Assembly: GCA_001931535.1 (NCBI GenBank)
Contig: CP016211.1
Span: 10,896,377-10,960,376 of the forward strand
Source: Minicystis rosea
Lineage (GTDB): Bacteria; Myxococcota_A; Polyangia; Polyangiales; Polyangiaceae
DNA: 64,000 nucleotides
Reading direction: 5' to 3'
Every line of letters begins with the position of its first letter. Position 1 is the first letter of the stretch. The translations under genes and the position numbers were made by a program. Below the pieces are notes generated by a model that had not been told where the DNA came from, made no database searches, and worked only from the letters and a program-made list of their open reading frames with translations. This document shows, one piece after another, positions 42,629-52,587 of the stretch.

Positions 42629-45339
42629 TCACTTGGCGTCGGCCCACGTGGCGCCGGCGCCGACGTCGACGACGAGCGGCACGTCGAACGGGTGCGCGGT
42701 CTCCATCACGTGCTTGATGCGGGCCTTGGCTTGATCGACCTCGGCCGCGGGCACTTCGAAGACGAGCTCGTCGTGCACGGTGAGCACCATGCGCGCGCCG
42801 GGCGTGGCCGGCTCTTGGGCGAGCTTCACCATCGCCATCTTGAGCAGGTCGGCGGCCGTGCCTTGGATGGGCGTGTTCTGCGCGATGCGTTCGGCGTAGG
42901 CGCGGCGCATGCGATCGGTGTTGCGCAGATCGGAGACGTTGCGCTTGCGGCCGAAGAGGGTGCGCACCACCTCGGTGCGGCGGGCCTCGACCATCGTCTT
43001 CTCCATGAAGGCATGCACACCTTTGTAGCGCTCGAAGTACGCGTCGATGAAGCGGGCCGCTTCGGTGCGCGGGATGCCGAGACGCTTCGCCAACGCGCTC
43101 TCGCCCATGCCGTAGATGACGCCGAAGTTGATGGTCTTGCTGCGGCGGCGCATCTCCTCGGTCACGCCGCTCTCGGTGACGCCGAAGATCTCCATGGCCG
43201 TGCGCACGTGCACGTCCTGCTTGTTGTTGAAGGCGTCGACGAGCACCGGATCCTGCGAGAGGTGCGCGAGCACGCGGAGCTCGATCTGCGAGTAGTCGGC
43301 GCTCACGAGGAGCTGGCCCTTCGGCGCCACGAAGGCGCGTCGGATCGATTTGCCGAGGGCGGTGCGGATGGGGATGTTCTGGAGGTTCGGATCCTGCGAC
43401 GAGATGCGGCCCGTCGCGGTGACGGCTTGGCTCCAGCGCGTGTGGATGCGGCCCGTGTCGGGATGCACGAGCTTGGGGAGCGCGTCGACGTAGGTGCCCT
43501 TGAGCTTGGCGATGGCGCGGTGCTCGAGGACGATCCCGGGGAGCGGGTGATCGTCGGCGATGGCCTCCAGCACCTCGGCGTCGGTGGAGCGGCCGGTGCG
43601 CGTCTTCTTCGTCGACTTGAGGCCGAGCGTGTCGAAGAGCACCGTCTCGAGCTGCTTCGGCGAGCCGAGGTTCAGCTCTTGGCCGGCCGCTTCGTAGGCC
43701 TTCTGTTCGAGCACGGCGAGCTCCTTCGCCATCTCGCGGCCGATGTCGTCGAGCGCGCCCGGATCGACGAGCACGCCGATCTGCTCCATGCCGGCGAGCA
43801 CGTGCGAGAGCGGCAGCTCCAGATCGGCGAGGAGCTTGTCGAGGTGCTCCGCCGCGAGCCGAGGCTGGAAGCGACCGTCGAGGAGCAGCGCGATCTCGGC
43901 GAAGCGCGCCGCGTGGCCCGCGGCCTCGGCCACCTCGATCTCCTCGAACGTGCGCGTCGGCTGCCCGCGCTTCTTCGTGCCTAGCGCTTCGAGCGGCGCC
44001 GTCTTCACGCCGCCATCGCGCTCGGCCACCGCTTCGAGGGTGTTCTGCGCCTCCGGATCGAGCAGGTAGCTCGCGAGCATGGTGTCCATGGTCGCGCCCG
44101 CGAGCGCCATCCCGTGACGCGCGAGGGCGACCTCGGTGTACTTGAGGTCGTGGCCGATCTTGGCGATCGTTTGAGCTCCAACGATCGGGCCGAGCGCGGC
44201 GCGCACCTCGTCAAGGCCGAGCTGCTTCGGTGAGCCGAGGTAGCGGTGGCCCAGCGGCAGATACGCGGCGTGCCCCGGCGCGCTCGCCAGGCCGATGCCC
44301 GTGAGGTGCGCGCGCACGGGCTCGGGCGAGGTGCCGAAGACGGACAGCGAGAGGCGACCGTCCTGCTGGGCGCGCGCGACGAAGGCGTCGAGCGCTGCGC
44401 GATCGAGGATGGTCTCGTAGGACTTGGAGAGCTCGATGGGCTTCTGCGCGGGGCGGGGAGCGCTTTGAGGAAGCGGGTGAAGCCGAGCTCCGAGAAGAGG
44501 GCGCGCAGGCGCTCGTCGTCGGGGCGGTCGTAGCGGAGGGCCTCGAGATCGATGGTCACGTCGCCGTCGGTGCGCAGCGTGACGAGCTCCTTGGAGATGC
44601 GCGCGTCGGCCTCGTGCGTCTTCAGCGACTCGCGGGTTTTCGGCTTCTTCACCTCGTCGAGGCGCTGGTAGAGCGCGTCGAGCGTGCCGAACTGCGCGAG
44701 CAGCTCGGCGGCCGTCTTCGGGCCGATGCCGGGCACGCCGGGCACGTTGTCCGACGTGTCGCCGACGAGCGCCAAGAGATCGCGGAGCTGCGACGGCGGC
44801 ACACCGAACTTCGCGGTGACCTCGGGCGCGCCGTAGACCTTGTCGCGCATCGCGTCCCAGAGCATCACGTGCGTGTCGTCGACGAGCTGCATCAGATCTT
44901 TGTCGCTCGACGCGATCACCACGCGGAGCCCCTTTTCCCGGGCTTTCTCGACGGCGGCGGCGACGAGGTCGTCGGCCTCGTGGCCCTCGGCGATGAAGAT
45001 GGGGATGCGGTACGCCTCCACGAACTCGCGGCTGCGTCGCATCTGCACCATCAGATCTTCGGGCGGCGGCGGGCGGTGCGCTTTGTAGCGGGCGTCGATC
45101 TCGGAGCGCTTGCGCGGACCGGGCGTGTCCATGGCGACGCCGAGGTACGCGGGCTTCCGCTCCTCGATGAGCCGTTGCAGCATCGCCACCGTCCCGTACG
45201 TCGCGTGGGTCGGCTCGCCGGTCGGGCCTTCGAGCGGTGGCATCGCGTGGTAGGCGCGGAAGACGTAGCCCGAGAAGTCGATGAGATAGAGCACGTCCGC
45301 CGCTCCCTTGGGCGGGAGCGCGGTGGGCTGCGTGGACAT
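42629..45339 (-). CDS. polA: DNA polymerase I, interrupted by a frameshift
   Basis: ATG 45339. The 5'-3' exonuclease domain (YLIDFSGYVFRAYHAMPPL, GVAMDTPG, EADDLVAAAVEKAR, NVPGVPGIGPKTAAELL) is in one frame to about 44460; the rest is in the next frame. One extra G in the runs 44450-44453 or 44455-44458 restores ALPAPAQKPIELSK. The polymerase domain has motif A DYSQIELRVLAHLSQD, motif B RRRSKTINFGVIYGMG and motif C VHDELVFEVP. The central exonuclease-like domain lacks the catalytic acids (LSVFGTS in place of DTE; LKYT in place of LKYD), so no proofreading is expected. Full length would be about 900 residues, normal for PolA. Divergent from the VWA lipoprotein gene. Confidence 0.93.
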
Positions 45340-45523
45340 GGGCGACGTCTAGCACGACGCCGGCCGGAGCCGTCGAAGCACCGCCGTCGGGCGAAAACCG
45401 CCGCGTGCTCCGCGCTGTCCGCCCGGATCGCGCGGGTGTACAAACCGGATGGGCGCGTCGGTCGTCGAAGAGGGCTCCACGGCGGAACCGGTAGCGGGGT
45501 CCGCCTGTCGAGCAGGGAGGAGC

Positions 45524-47449
45524 ATGGAACCGTTGTCTCGCAGGACCTGGGCGATTGCGGCGATCGGCGCGTGGATGAGCGTGACGTCGCTCGGCTGCAA
45601 CAAGGGCGGTGAGGCTGCGGCCACCAAGGCCGTGGCCGAAGCGGACGGCGCGCAGAAGAAAGAGAGCGCAGCCCCGAACGAGCCGGGGCAGGGACACGCC
45701 GCGGCCAGCACCGCGGCCGAGGCGCCCGCGCCGAGCCTGCCGGGCGACAGCCCCATGGATGGCATCGGCAAAGGCGCAGGGGCTGGAAGGAGCCCGGCGA
45801 AGGTCGCGCGACGCGGGCTGCTCGACAGCGACTTCGGCGGCGACGAAGGAGCGGCGCGCGGACCGATGGGTGGCAAGCCCGCGGCCGCGACGCCGCCCGC
45901 TGTGCAGGAGAAGCCCGCGCTCACGCAGCCGGCGCAGGGCCTGATCCCGATCGATGCCAACGGTCGCTTCGCCACCACGTATCGCCCCGGCGGCGGTCAC
46001 CTCGCGGCCTTCGAGTCGGCGGTCGCGCGCGGCATCATTCCGGCGGGGGAGCGCGAGATCGTCAGTGACATCGGGGCACGCTACTCGCCCGCGATGGATG
46101 CGCCGAAGGGCAAGGCGATCGCGATGCGCACCGACTTCGAGCGCGGCAAGCTCGCGCCGTCGGGCGGGCCGTTTCACGTGCGGGTCGCGCTGCGATCCAC
46201 GGCGGACAAGCCGTCGGAGCGCCCGCACCTGTCGGTGCATCTGGTGCTCGACGTGAGCGGATCGATGGCGGGCGAGTCGATCACCAACGCCCGCACGGCC
46301 GCGAGCGCGCTCGTCGAGAAGCTCGCGCCGGGCGACGACTTCTCGCTGGTCACGTTCTCGAACGACGCCGAGGTGAAGGTGCCCGATGGGCCCGTGGGCG
46401 CGCGTCGCGAGTCCATCAAAAAGATCATCGCCGACATCCGCGAGGGCGGCGGCACCAACATCGGCCGCGCGCTCGAGCTCGGCTATGCGCAGGCGCAGAC
46501 GAAGAGCATCCCCGAGGGGGCCGTGCGCGTGGTGCTGCTCCTCTCCGACGGTCACGCGAACATGGGCATCACCGCGCCGGATCGGCTCTCGCGCATGGCG
46601 CTCGATGCGTTCCAGAACGGCGTGCAGACGAGCGCGTTCGGTCTCGGCGCCGAGTACGACGGCGCGCTCATGAGCTCGATCGCGGCCGAAGGCGCGGGCG
46701 GTTACTACTACCTGCGCGATGCGCAGCAGATCGCGCCGGCGCTCTCGACCGAGATCGACAAGCGCCTCGATCCGGTGGCCACCGCCGTCGAGGTGCGGGT
46801 GCGCTTGAAGAAGGACGTGAGCCTGCTCCGCGTCTACGGCTCGCGGCGCCTCACCGGTGACGAGGCGGCGCGCGTGCGCCAGCAGGAGATCGCCGCCGAC
46901 GCGCAGGCCGAGAAGCGCGACAAGATCAAGAAGGACCGGCAGGACGACACCGAGGGCGGCATGCGGTTCTTCATCCCCGCGTTCGCGCCGGACGACAGCC
47001 ACGCGCTCCTCCTCCAGCTCGCGGTGCCGGCGGGCGCGGGCGACAAGTCGATCGCGATGGTCGAGATCAAATACAAGGATCGCGTGAGCAAGAAGAACGT
47101 GGCCGACGAGTTCCCCATCAAGGCCGCGTATGCCGACAGCGACGCCGCGAGCGGCGCGTCGATCGATCCATCGGTCGCGCGCACCGTGCAGGGCTTCGCC
47201 GCGGGCGAGGCGCTCTCCGATGCGGCGGTGAAGATCGCGCACAACGATCGGGCGAGCGCGATCGCGCTCCTCGGCGAGCGCGAGCAGATCCTTCGTCAGG
47301 CGGCGCAGACGTTGAACGAGCCGCTCTTCCTCAAGGACGCCGATCGCCTCGCGCGCCTCCGCGGGCACGCAGGGACGGACACCGGCATGGGCGATCCGCT
47401 GGTGCTCGCGCTGCTGCTCGAGACGGCGGGCCGCACGCACCTCCACTGA
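45524..47449 (+). CDS. VWA-domain lipoprotein
   Basis: 641 residues. ATG 45524 is preceded by GGGAGG. Signal peptide with lipobox SLGC (Cys 25), then a low-complexity Ala/Pro region to about residue 145. The VWA domain has the full MIDAS motif DVSGSM (about 243-248), with T in GGGTNIGRAL and D in LLLSDGHANMG. The C-terminal part is beta-rich with one long helix (ALSDAAVKIAHNDRASAIAL). YfbK-like proteins share this layout. An extracytoplasmic metal-dependent adhesion role is expected. Operon with the next gene, 7 bases on. Confidence 0.88.
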   Translation: MEPLSRRTWAIAAIGAWMSVTSLGCNKGGEAAATKAVAEADGAQKKESAAPNEPGQGHAAASTAAEAPAPSLPGDSPMDGIGKGAGAGRSPAKVARRGLLDSDFGGDEGAARGPMGGKPAAATPPAVQEKPALTQPAQGLIPIDANGRFATTYRPGGGHLAAFESAVARGIIPAGEREIVSDIGARYSPAMDAPKGKAIAMRTDFERGKLAPSGGPFHVRVALRSTADKPSERPHLSVHLVLDVSGSMAGESITNARTAASALVEKLAPGDDFSLVTFSNDAEVKVPDGPVGARRESIKKIIADIREGGGTNIGRALELGYAQAQTKSIPEGAVRVVLLLSDGHANMGITAPDRLSRMALDAFQNGVQTSAFGLGAEYDGALMSSIAAEGAGGYYYLRDAQQIAPALSTEIDKRLDPVATAVEVRVRLKKDVSLLRVYGSRRLTGDEAARVRQQEIAADAQAEKRDKIKKDRQDDTEGGMRFFIPAFAPDDSHALLLQLAVPAGAGDKSIAMVEIKYKDRVSKKNVADEFPIKAAYADSDAASGASIDPSVARTVQGFAAGEALSDAAVKIAHNDRASAIALLGEREQILRQAAQTLNEPLFLKDADRLARLRGHAGTDTGMGDPLVLALLLETAGRTHLH

Positions 47450-47456
47450 GCCTCCG

Positions 47457-48308
47457 ATGCCCGAGCCCGTCTCCATCAAGGTTGCCCTCGATCGTCTCGC
47501 CGTGCCCGTCGTCGTCGAGCCGGGCGGGGAGATCGTGCTGCGCGGCGCGTACCACTCGAAGCACGATGGATCGATCGTCGACGCCGCCACCACCACGTGG
47601 CCCGCCGAAGCGCCGGGCGGTGCCTCGGTGGATGCCGGTGGGCTCATCGATCTCGAGGCGGGCGGCTTCCACATGACCTCGCGCGATCCGGTGACGCACG
47701 AGGTGCACGCCGTCGCCAAGAGCGAGCCCGGCCAAGCCTGCGCGGCGCTCGGTGTTTCGTCGCCGTGCTTGCCGCTGCGCTTGCAGAAGCAGGCGGTGAG
47801 CCGGTTGATGACGATGGGCGATTGGGCGAGCTCGCTGAAGGACGGCGGCGGTCAGATCTCGCTCACCGTGATCAATCCGCCGGCGTATGCGCCGCCGCCC
47901 GCCGCGGTGCCGTACGTAGGGGGCGCGGCGGTCGTTCTCGCGCTGGGCCTCGCGGGTGTCGTGGGCGCGCGCTGGTGGAAGAAGCGCGCCGAATCTCCCG
48001 CGGCACAGCTCGTCGCGCTCGCGCGCCGCGTGGAAGACAAGCTCACGCGCGCCGACGCCGTGCTGGCCGCGCCGCTCGCGCCGGCGATCACCGTCGCGTT
48101 GCGCTCGCTGAAGAATCGCAAGGTCGACGCCTCGTCGGCCGAAGGCAAGCGCGTCGCCGATGTCTTGAAGCGCGTCGAGTTGCGTCTCGACGAGTCGGTC
48201 CACCAGCAGCGCGCCGAAGAAGAGCAGCGCGCGGCCGACGAGCTGGTGCGTGAGATGGAGAGCGCGCTCGAGGCCGCGGACGAAGCGCGGCTCTCGGCCA
48301 AGCTCTGA
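47457..48308 (+). CDS. Single-pass membrane partner of the VWA protein
   Basis: 283 residues. The first 160 residues are beta-rich and, lacking a signal peptide, of uncertain side. One membrane helix (VPYVGGAAVVLALGLAGVVGA, about 158-178) is followed by a charged coiled-coil C-terminus with ESVHQQRAEEEQRAADELVR. Family not recognised. Seven bases separate it from the VWA lipoprotein stop, arguing for joint function at the envelope. Confidence 0.6.
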   Translation: MPEPVSIKVALDRLAVPVVVEPGGEIVLRGAYHSKHDGSIVDAATTTWPAEAPGGASVDAGGLIDLEAGGFHMTSRDPVTHEVHAVAKSEPGQACAALGVSSPCLPLRLQKQAVSRLMTMGDWASSLKDGGGQISLTVINPPAYAPPPAAVPYVGGAAVVLALGLAGVVGARWWKKRAESPAAQLVALARRVEDKLTRADAVLAAPLAPAITVALRSLKNRKVDASSAEGKRVADVLKRVELRLDESVHQQRAEEEQRAADELVREMESALEAADEARLSAKL

Positions 48309-48318
48309 GCGCGGCGCC

Positions 48319-49041
48319 TCAGCGCATCGCGCGGCTCACGTCGATGCGGTAGCTCAGCCCGAGGCGCATGCCGAACGACGGCGTCGATCCCATGCCCGGC
48401 GCGCAATCGCCGAGCGGGTTGCTCGAGGCCTGCACGTTGTCGACGAGCGCGTCGGCCGTGAACCAGATCGGCCCCACGATGTGCGCCTCCCCGCCGAGCC
48501 CCGCGCGCAGCGCGAGCCCCGGCCCGCCGCTCTCGCGACAACGGTACACGCTCGGTTGCATGCCCACGCTCGGGAACAAGAGCACGTCGGCGCTCGCGTG
48601 CTGAAACGCGAGGCCCGGCCCGAGCTGCAGGTGCAAACCGAAATTCTCGCTTCGCGCGAGATAGAGGCGGATGCCGGCCCAGATCACGTCGAGGCTCCGC
48701 GATACCCGCGCGTCGGCGAGATCGCCCACGCCGTGCTCGTCACCCAGGCCGATGCGCTCCCAGCTCAGCGAGATCGCGGCGCGCTTCCAAGGCGCGATGG
48801 CCGCGCCGAGCCCGAAGGCGCCGCCGGCCCGGCCGTCGACCGGCAAGCTCGGCCCCGAGCCGATGCGGTAGTTGAAGCCGCCGCGGAGCATCAGCTCCAC
48901 GATGATTGGATCGGGCGGCGGCGGCCGCACCGACGGCGGTGTGGCCTCGGCCACCGGAGCATCGGCGGCGGCCGTGCTCACCATGAGCCCCAGCGCGAGA
49001 AAGATCGAAGCGGGCGCGAGGCGGGGAAGGGGGCCGAGCAT
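48319..49041 (-). CDS. Outer-membrane beta-barrel-like protein
   Basis: 240 residues. Signal peptide 1-25 ending STAAA, a short Pro-rich segment, then alternating amphipathic strands with Gly and aromatic residues (IIVELMLRGGFNYRIG, LDVIWAGIRLYLARS, GMRLGLSYRIDVSRAMR) ending in a strand, as in small porin-like barrels. Two Cys in the loops may pair. Convergent with the VWA operon. Confidence 0.7.
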   Translation of the reverse strand: MLGPLPRLAPASIFLALGLMVSTAAADAPVAEATPPSVRPPPPDPIIVELMLRGGFNYRIGSGPSLPVDGRAGGAFGLGAAIAPWKRAAISLSWERIGLGDEHGVGDLADARVSRSLDVIWAGIRLYLARSENFGLHLQLGPGLAFQHASADVLLFPSVGMQPSVYRCRESGGPGLALRAGLGGEAHIVGPIWFTADALVDNVQASSNPLGDCAPGMGSTPSFGMRLGLSYRIDVSRAMR

Positions 49042-49104
49042 GCGGGCTTCTTCGTAGCCGGTTCGCGTCGCGAGGAAAACGAGCAGCCGAACTACGCGAG
49101 ACTC

Positions 49105-49133
49105 TTGACCAGGTGGCCATGGTTTGACATGGT
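49105..49133 (+). promoter_or_regulatory. Promoter of tRNA-Ser(CGA)
   Basis: TTGACC (49105-49110), 17-base spacer, CATGGT (49128-49133). The mature tRNA begins 8 bases after the -10 box. The sequence after the -35 box (AGGTGGCCATGG) resembles that of the tRNA-Pro promoter at 62396. Confidence 0.55.
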
Positions 49134-49140
49134 CCGCGGC

Positions 49141-49227
49141 GGAGAGGTGACCGAGAGGCCGAAGGTGCCTGATTCGAAATCAGGTGTACCTGCAAGGGTA
49201 CCGCGGGTTCGAATCCCGCTCTCTCCG
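49141..49227 (+). tRNA. tRNA-Ser(CGA)
   Basis: 87 nt. Acceptor GGAGAGG pairs with TCTCTCC (one G-U); anticodon stem CCTGA/TCAGG with loop TTCGAAA gives anticodon CGA, reading UCG. A long variable arm (GTGTACCTGCAAGGGTACC) and T arm GCGGG-TTCGAAT-CCCGC are as expected for serine tRNAs. Discriminator G; CCA is not encoded. Confidence 0.95.
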
Positions 49228-49411
49228 CCGCGCAGAACCTGAGCCGCCGCCCGCTTCGATGCCGTGCGGCGGCTTCAGTTTCTGGAGATCTCGAAGGGAT
49301 CGCCGGCCGGCTTCGGCGACGAAGCCAGGCAGCGCAACGCAGTACCGAGGGACGAAGGGCGAGCTGCCGTTTTCATCGCAAGATGATCGGCCGCGCGTCC
49401 CCCGGCCCCTT

Positions 49412-49880
<469 letters not shown>

Positions 49881-51113
49881 CTAGAAAGCCTTGAGCCCCG
49901 GCAGGAGACGCTTCGAGATGACCACCCGCTGGATGTTCCCGGTGCCCTCGAAGATGTCGTAGACCTTGATGTCGCGGAACCATTTCTCGAGGAGCGCGTG
50001 CTCCGTCGCGAGCGTCCCGTGCGCGCCGCAGATCTCGATGGCCTCGATGCACGCCGCGATCGCCGCTTGTCCCGCGGCGGCCTTGGCCATGCTCGCCTCC
50101 TTCGCGTTGGGGATGCCGAGGTCGGCCATGTACGTCGCGCGCCACACCAGCATGCGCGCCGCATCGAGGCGCCGGCCCGTGCGCGCGAGCCGCTCGGCGA
50201 TGGCCGCGTAGCGCGGGATCGGGCGCGACAGCACGTAGTTCTCCTTCACGAAGTCGCGCGCGTATTCGTACGCCGCGCGGCCGATGCCGATCGCCATCGC
50301 GCCCACGAGAGGCCGCGTGTTGTCGAAGGTCTTCATCGCCGTCATGAAGCCCTCCTTCGACACGTAGGCCTGCTCGCCGCCGAGCAGGTTCTCTTCGGGC
50401 ACGCGGCAGTCTTCGAGCACGAGCTCGGCCGTCTCGTTGGCGCGCAGGCCCATCTTCTCTTCGATCTTGCCGACCTCGAAACCGGGCGTGCCCTTCTCCA
50501 CCACGAAGGCGCGGTGTCCGGCGCGTCCGAGCGCGGGGTCGACCGTCGCGAAGATCACCGTCCAGATCGCGCGCCCGCCGTTGGTGATGTAGCACTTGCG
50601 CCCGTTCAGCACCCAGTGCTTGCCGTCCTTGCGACAGCTCGTGCGGATGCCGGCCACGTCGCTCCCCGCGCCCGGCTCCGTGAGCCCGTAGGCGCCCCAC
50701 TTGAGCGGCCCGCCCGTGAGCATGTCGCCGAACATCCCGAGGAAATGCTTCTTCTGCTCGGGCGTCCCCGTCGCGTTCACCGGCGGCCCGCCGAGCCCCG
50801 GGCCCGGCATCGACAAGAGGATGGCCGCGTCGGCCCACGCCATTTCTTCCGACGCGATCGCCGCCGTGCGGTTGCCCTCCGACGGCTTCTTCTCCTCGCG
50901 CGCCTTCTCCTCGACGTTCACCGCGCCCGCGCCGAACTGGCCCACCGATCCGCGGAACCCGGCCGCCATCTGCACGAAGTTGCGCAGGAAGCCTTCGGGC
51001 ACCTCGTGCTTGCGATCCATCTCCAGGCTCATCGGCCGCACCACGTACTTGCCGAGGTTGTGGATCGCGTCCTTGAGCTCGCGCTGCTTCTTCGAGAGGG
51101 TGAAGTCGATCAT
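49881..51113 (-). CDS. Acyl-CoA dehydrogenase
   Basis: 410 residues. Starts MIDFTLSKKQRELKDAI with GGAGG upstream. Family signatures: GAYGLTEPGAGSDVAG for flavin/substrate contact, YITNGG, and the catalytic Glu in YDIFEGTGNIQR near the C-terminus. FAD-dependent alpha,beta-dehydrogenation of acyl-CoA in fatty-acid or amino-acid breakdown. Lies 25 bases downstream of a second acyl-CoA dehydrogenase; probably co-transcribed. Its ribosome-binding region overlaps a copy of the dispersed palindrome (51114-51130). Confidence 0.94.
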   Translation of the reverse strand: MIDFTLSKKQRELKDAIHNLGKYVVRPMSLEMDRKHEVPEGFLRNFVQMAAGFRGSVGQFGAGAVNVEEKAREEKKPSEGNRTAAIASEEMAWADAAILLSMPGPGLGGPPVNATGTPEQKKHFLGMFGDMLTGGPLKWGAYGLTEPGAGSDVAGIRTSCRKDGKHWVLNGRKCYITNGGRAIWTVIFATVDPALGRAGHRAFVVEKGTPGFEVGKIEEKMGLRANETAELVLEDCRVPEENLLGGEQAYVSKEGFMTAMKTFDNTRPLVGAMAIGIGRAAYEYARDFVKENYVLSRPIPRYAAIAERLARTGRRLDAARMLVWRATYMADLGIPNAKEASMAKAAAGQAAIAACIEAIEICGAHGTLATEHALLEKWFRDIKVYDIFEGTGNIQRVVISKRLLPGLKAF

Positions 51114-51138
51114 GATCGTTTGACCTCCAAGCAACGCG

Positions 51139-52347
51139 TCAGGTGAAGATCGCCTGCGTATCGGGCGTCGGCAGCACCAGCGCCGGATCGAGGGGCGCGC
51201 CCAAATCGATGGCCGCCGCGATCTGATCGAGCTGTTCCGCCGTCGGGCACGAGAGCGCGAGCTGCTTGGCGTCGCGCATCAGCTTCTCGGCCACGAGATC
51301 ACGAATGAACCCGGCCCCGCCGTGCAGGCCCACGCAGTCGTCCGTGGTGCGCATGGCCGCCTCGAGCGCGAAGGCGGCGGCCTGTGCGCTCGCGAAGATC
51401 GCCTCCTTCTCGGGCAGCTTCGCGTCCCACGCGTGCGCCGCCTTCCACAGCATCCAGCGCGCGGACTCGACATCCATGTGCCGATCCGAGAGCGAGAACG
51501 CCACCGCTTGGAAATGTCCGATGGGCTTGCCGAAGGCCGTGCGGTTCTCGCAATGCTCCCGCGCGAGCTCGAACGCGAACCGCGAGACGCCCACGGCGCG
51601 CGCGGCGATCACGAGCGCCTGCTTCGTGAAGAAGCGCAGCACCGCGCGCGTGAAGTCACCGCCGCCCGCGAGCCGCGCCTCCTCCTTCACGTGCACGTCT
51701 CGGAGCTCGATCGCTCCGAACGACGCCGCATCGAGCCCGAGCGTGTCGTGACGCGCTCCGATCACGAGGCCCGCGGCATCCTTCTTCACGACGAACGCGC
51801 CGATGCCGCCCCAGCCCTTCTCCTCGTCGATCTGCGCGAACACCACGAAGCGATCGGCGCGATCGGCGTTGCCGACGAACGCCTTCTTCCCAGTGATCAC
51901 GTACCCGTCGTCGCTCTTCCGCGCGATCGTGGTGAACCCCGCGCGCGCCTTGTTGGGCGCGGCCTCGCTCCAGGCGACGGCGCCGTGGAGCGCCTCGTTC
52001 GTCGCGAAACCCGTGAGGTGCTCGATGGCTTGCTCGGGCGTGCCCAGCTCGGCGATCGTCGTGCCGAACGCACCTGGCCCCCCGATCCCGAACGCCGCGG
52101 CAGCATCGGCGGCGCCGAGCTCTTCCTCGACGAGCGTGCGCGTGAGCACGCCGAGGCCCTGTCCGCCGGCGCTCTCGGGGACATCCATCACCCCGAGGCC
52201 CATCTCGTGGGCGAGGCGGCGCACGTCGTCCGGCACGGCCCGGGCGCGCTCGACCTCGCGGATCCGCGGTGCGATCACGGCCTTGGCGAAGTCGGCGACG
52301 CTCTCTCGGACGAGGCGTTGCTCCTCGCTGAGCTCGAAGTCGATCAT
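51139..52347 (-). CDS. Acyl-CoA dehydrogenase, second paralogue
   Basis: 402 residues; ATG 52347 opens the family N-terminus MIDFELSEEQRLVRESVADF. Contains WSEAAPNKA in place of the usual TEPGAGSD segment, ITGKKAFVGNADRAD, FGKPIGHFQAVAFSLSD and GLHGGAGFIRDLVAEKLMRD. The Glu of the EGT motif is not at its usual place, so the substrate range or activity may differ; it may form a heteromer with the downstream dehydrogenase, as seen for steroid-type acyl-CoA dehydrogenases (inference). Confidence 0.9.
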   Translation of the reverse strand: MIDFELSEEQRLVRESVADFAKAVIAPRIREVERARAVPDDVRRLAHEMGLGVMDVPESAGGQGLGVLTRTLVEEELGAADAAAAFGIGGPGAFGTTIAELGTPEQAIEHLTGFATNEALHGAVAWSEAAPNKARAGFTTIARKSDDGYVITGKKAFVGNADRADRFVVFAQIDEEKGWGGIGAFVVKKDAAGLVIGARHDTLGLDAASFGAIELRDVHVKEEARLAGGGDFTRAVLRFFTKQALVIAARAVGVSRFAFELAREHCENRTAFGKPIGHFQAVAFSLSDRHMDVESARWMLWKAAHAWDAKLPEKEAIFASAQAAAFALEAAMRTTDDCVGLHGGAGFIRDLVAEKLMRDAKQLALSCPTAEQLDQIAAAIDLGAPLDPALVLPTPDTQAIFT

Positions 52348-52510
52348 CTCGAAACTCCCGGAATTTGGAGGAGAGCCATGCGATTGTGCTCGCCGTTCGA
52401 GACGGGATTGTCGGAGTCTGCTAGAAGCCCGGTCAAGCTCGCTTCGGGCCGCCCCTCGCTGAACAGCTGGTAAGCGATCTCCGCCCGAGCGATCACGATC
52501 CGAGACGCGC

Positions 52511-52539
52511 TTGACATGCCGCTGTCCGGCTTGTAGAAG
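52511..52539 (+). promoter_or_regulatory. Promoter of rplM-rpsI
   Basis: TTGACA (52511-52516), 17-base spacer, TAGAAG (52534-52539), about 49 bases before rplM. A 19-bp motif (52484-52502), CCCGAGCGATCACGATCCG, lies 8 bases upstream and recurs before the rpsT promoter. Confidence 0.6.
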
Positions 52540-52587
52540 TTGCGCCCCTTTTTCGAGCCGGCATTTCACCCGGCTGCAGGGCCATCG

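Noticed and set aside
45340..47719. N-terminal extension of the polA frame to a 1696-codon open frame
   Set aside because: The extension overlaps the VWA lipoprotein gene in antisense and is Arg/Ala/His-rich; only the part after the frameshift is PolA.
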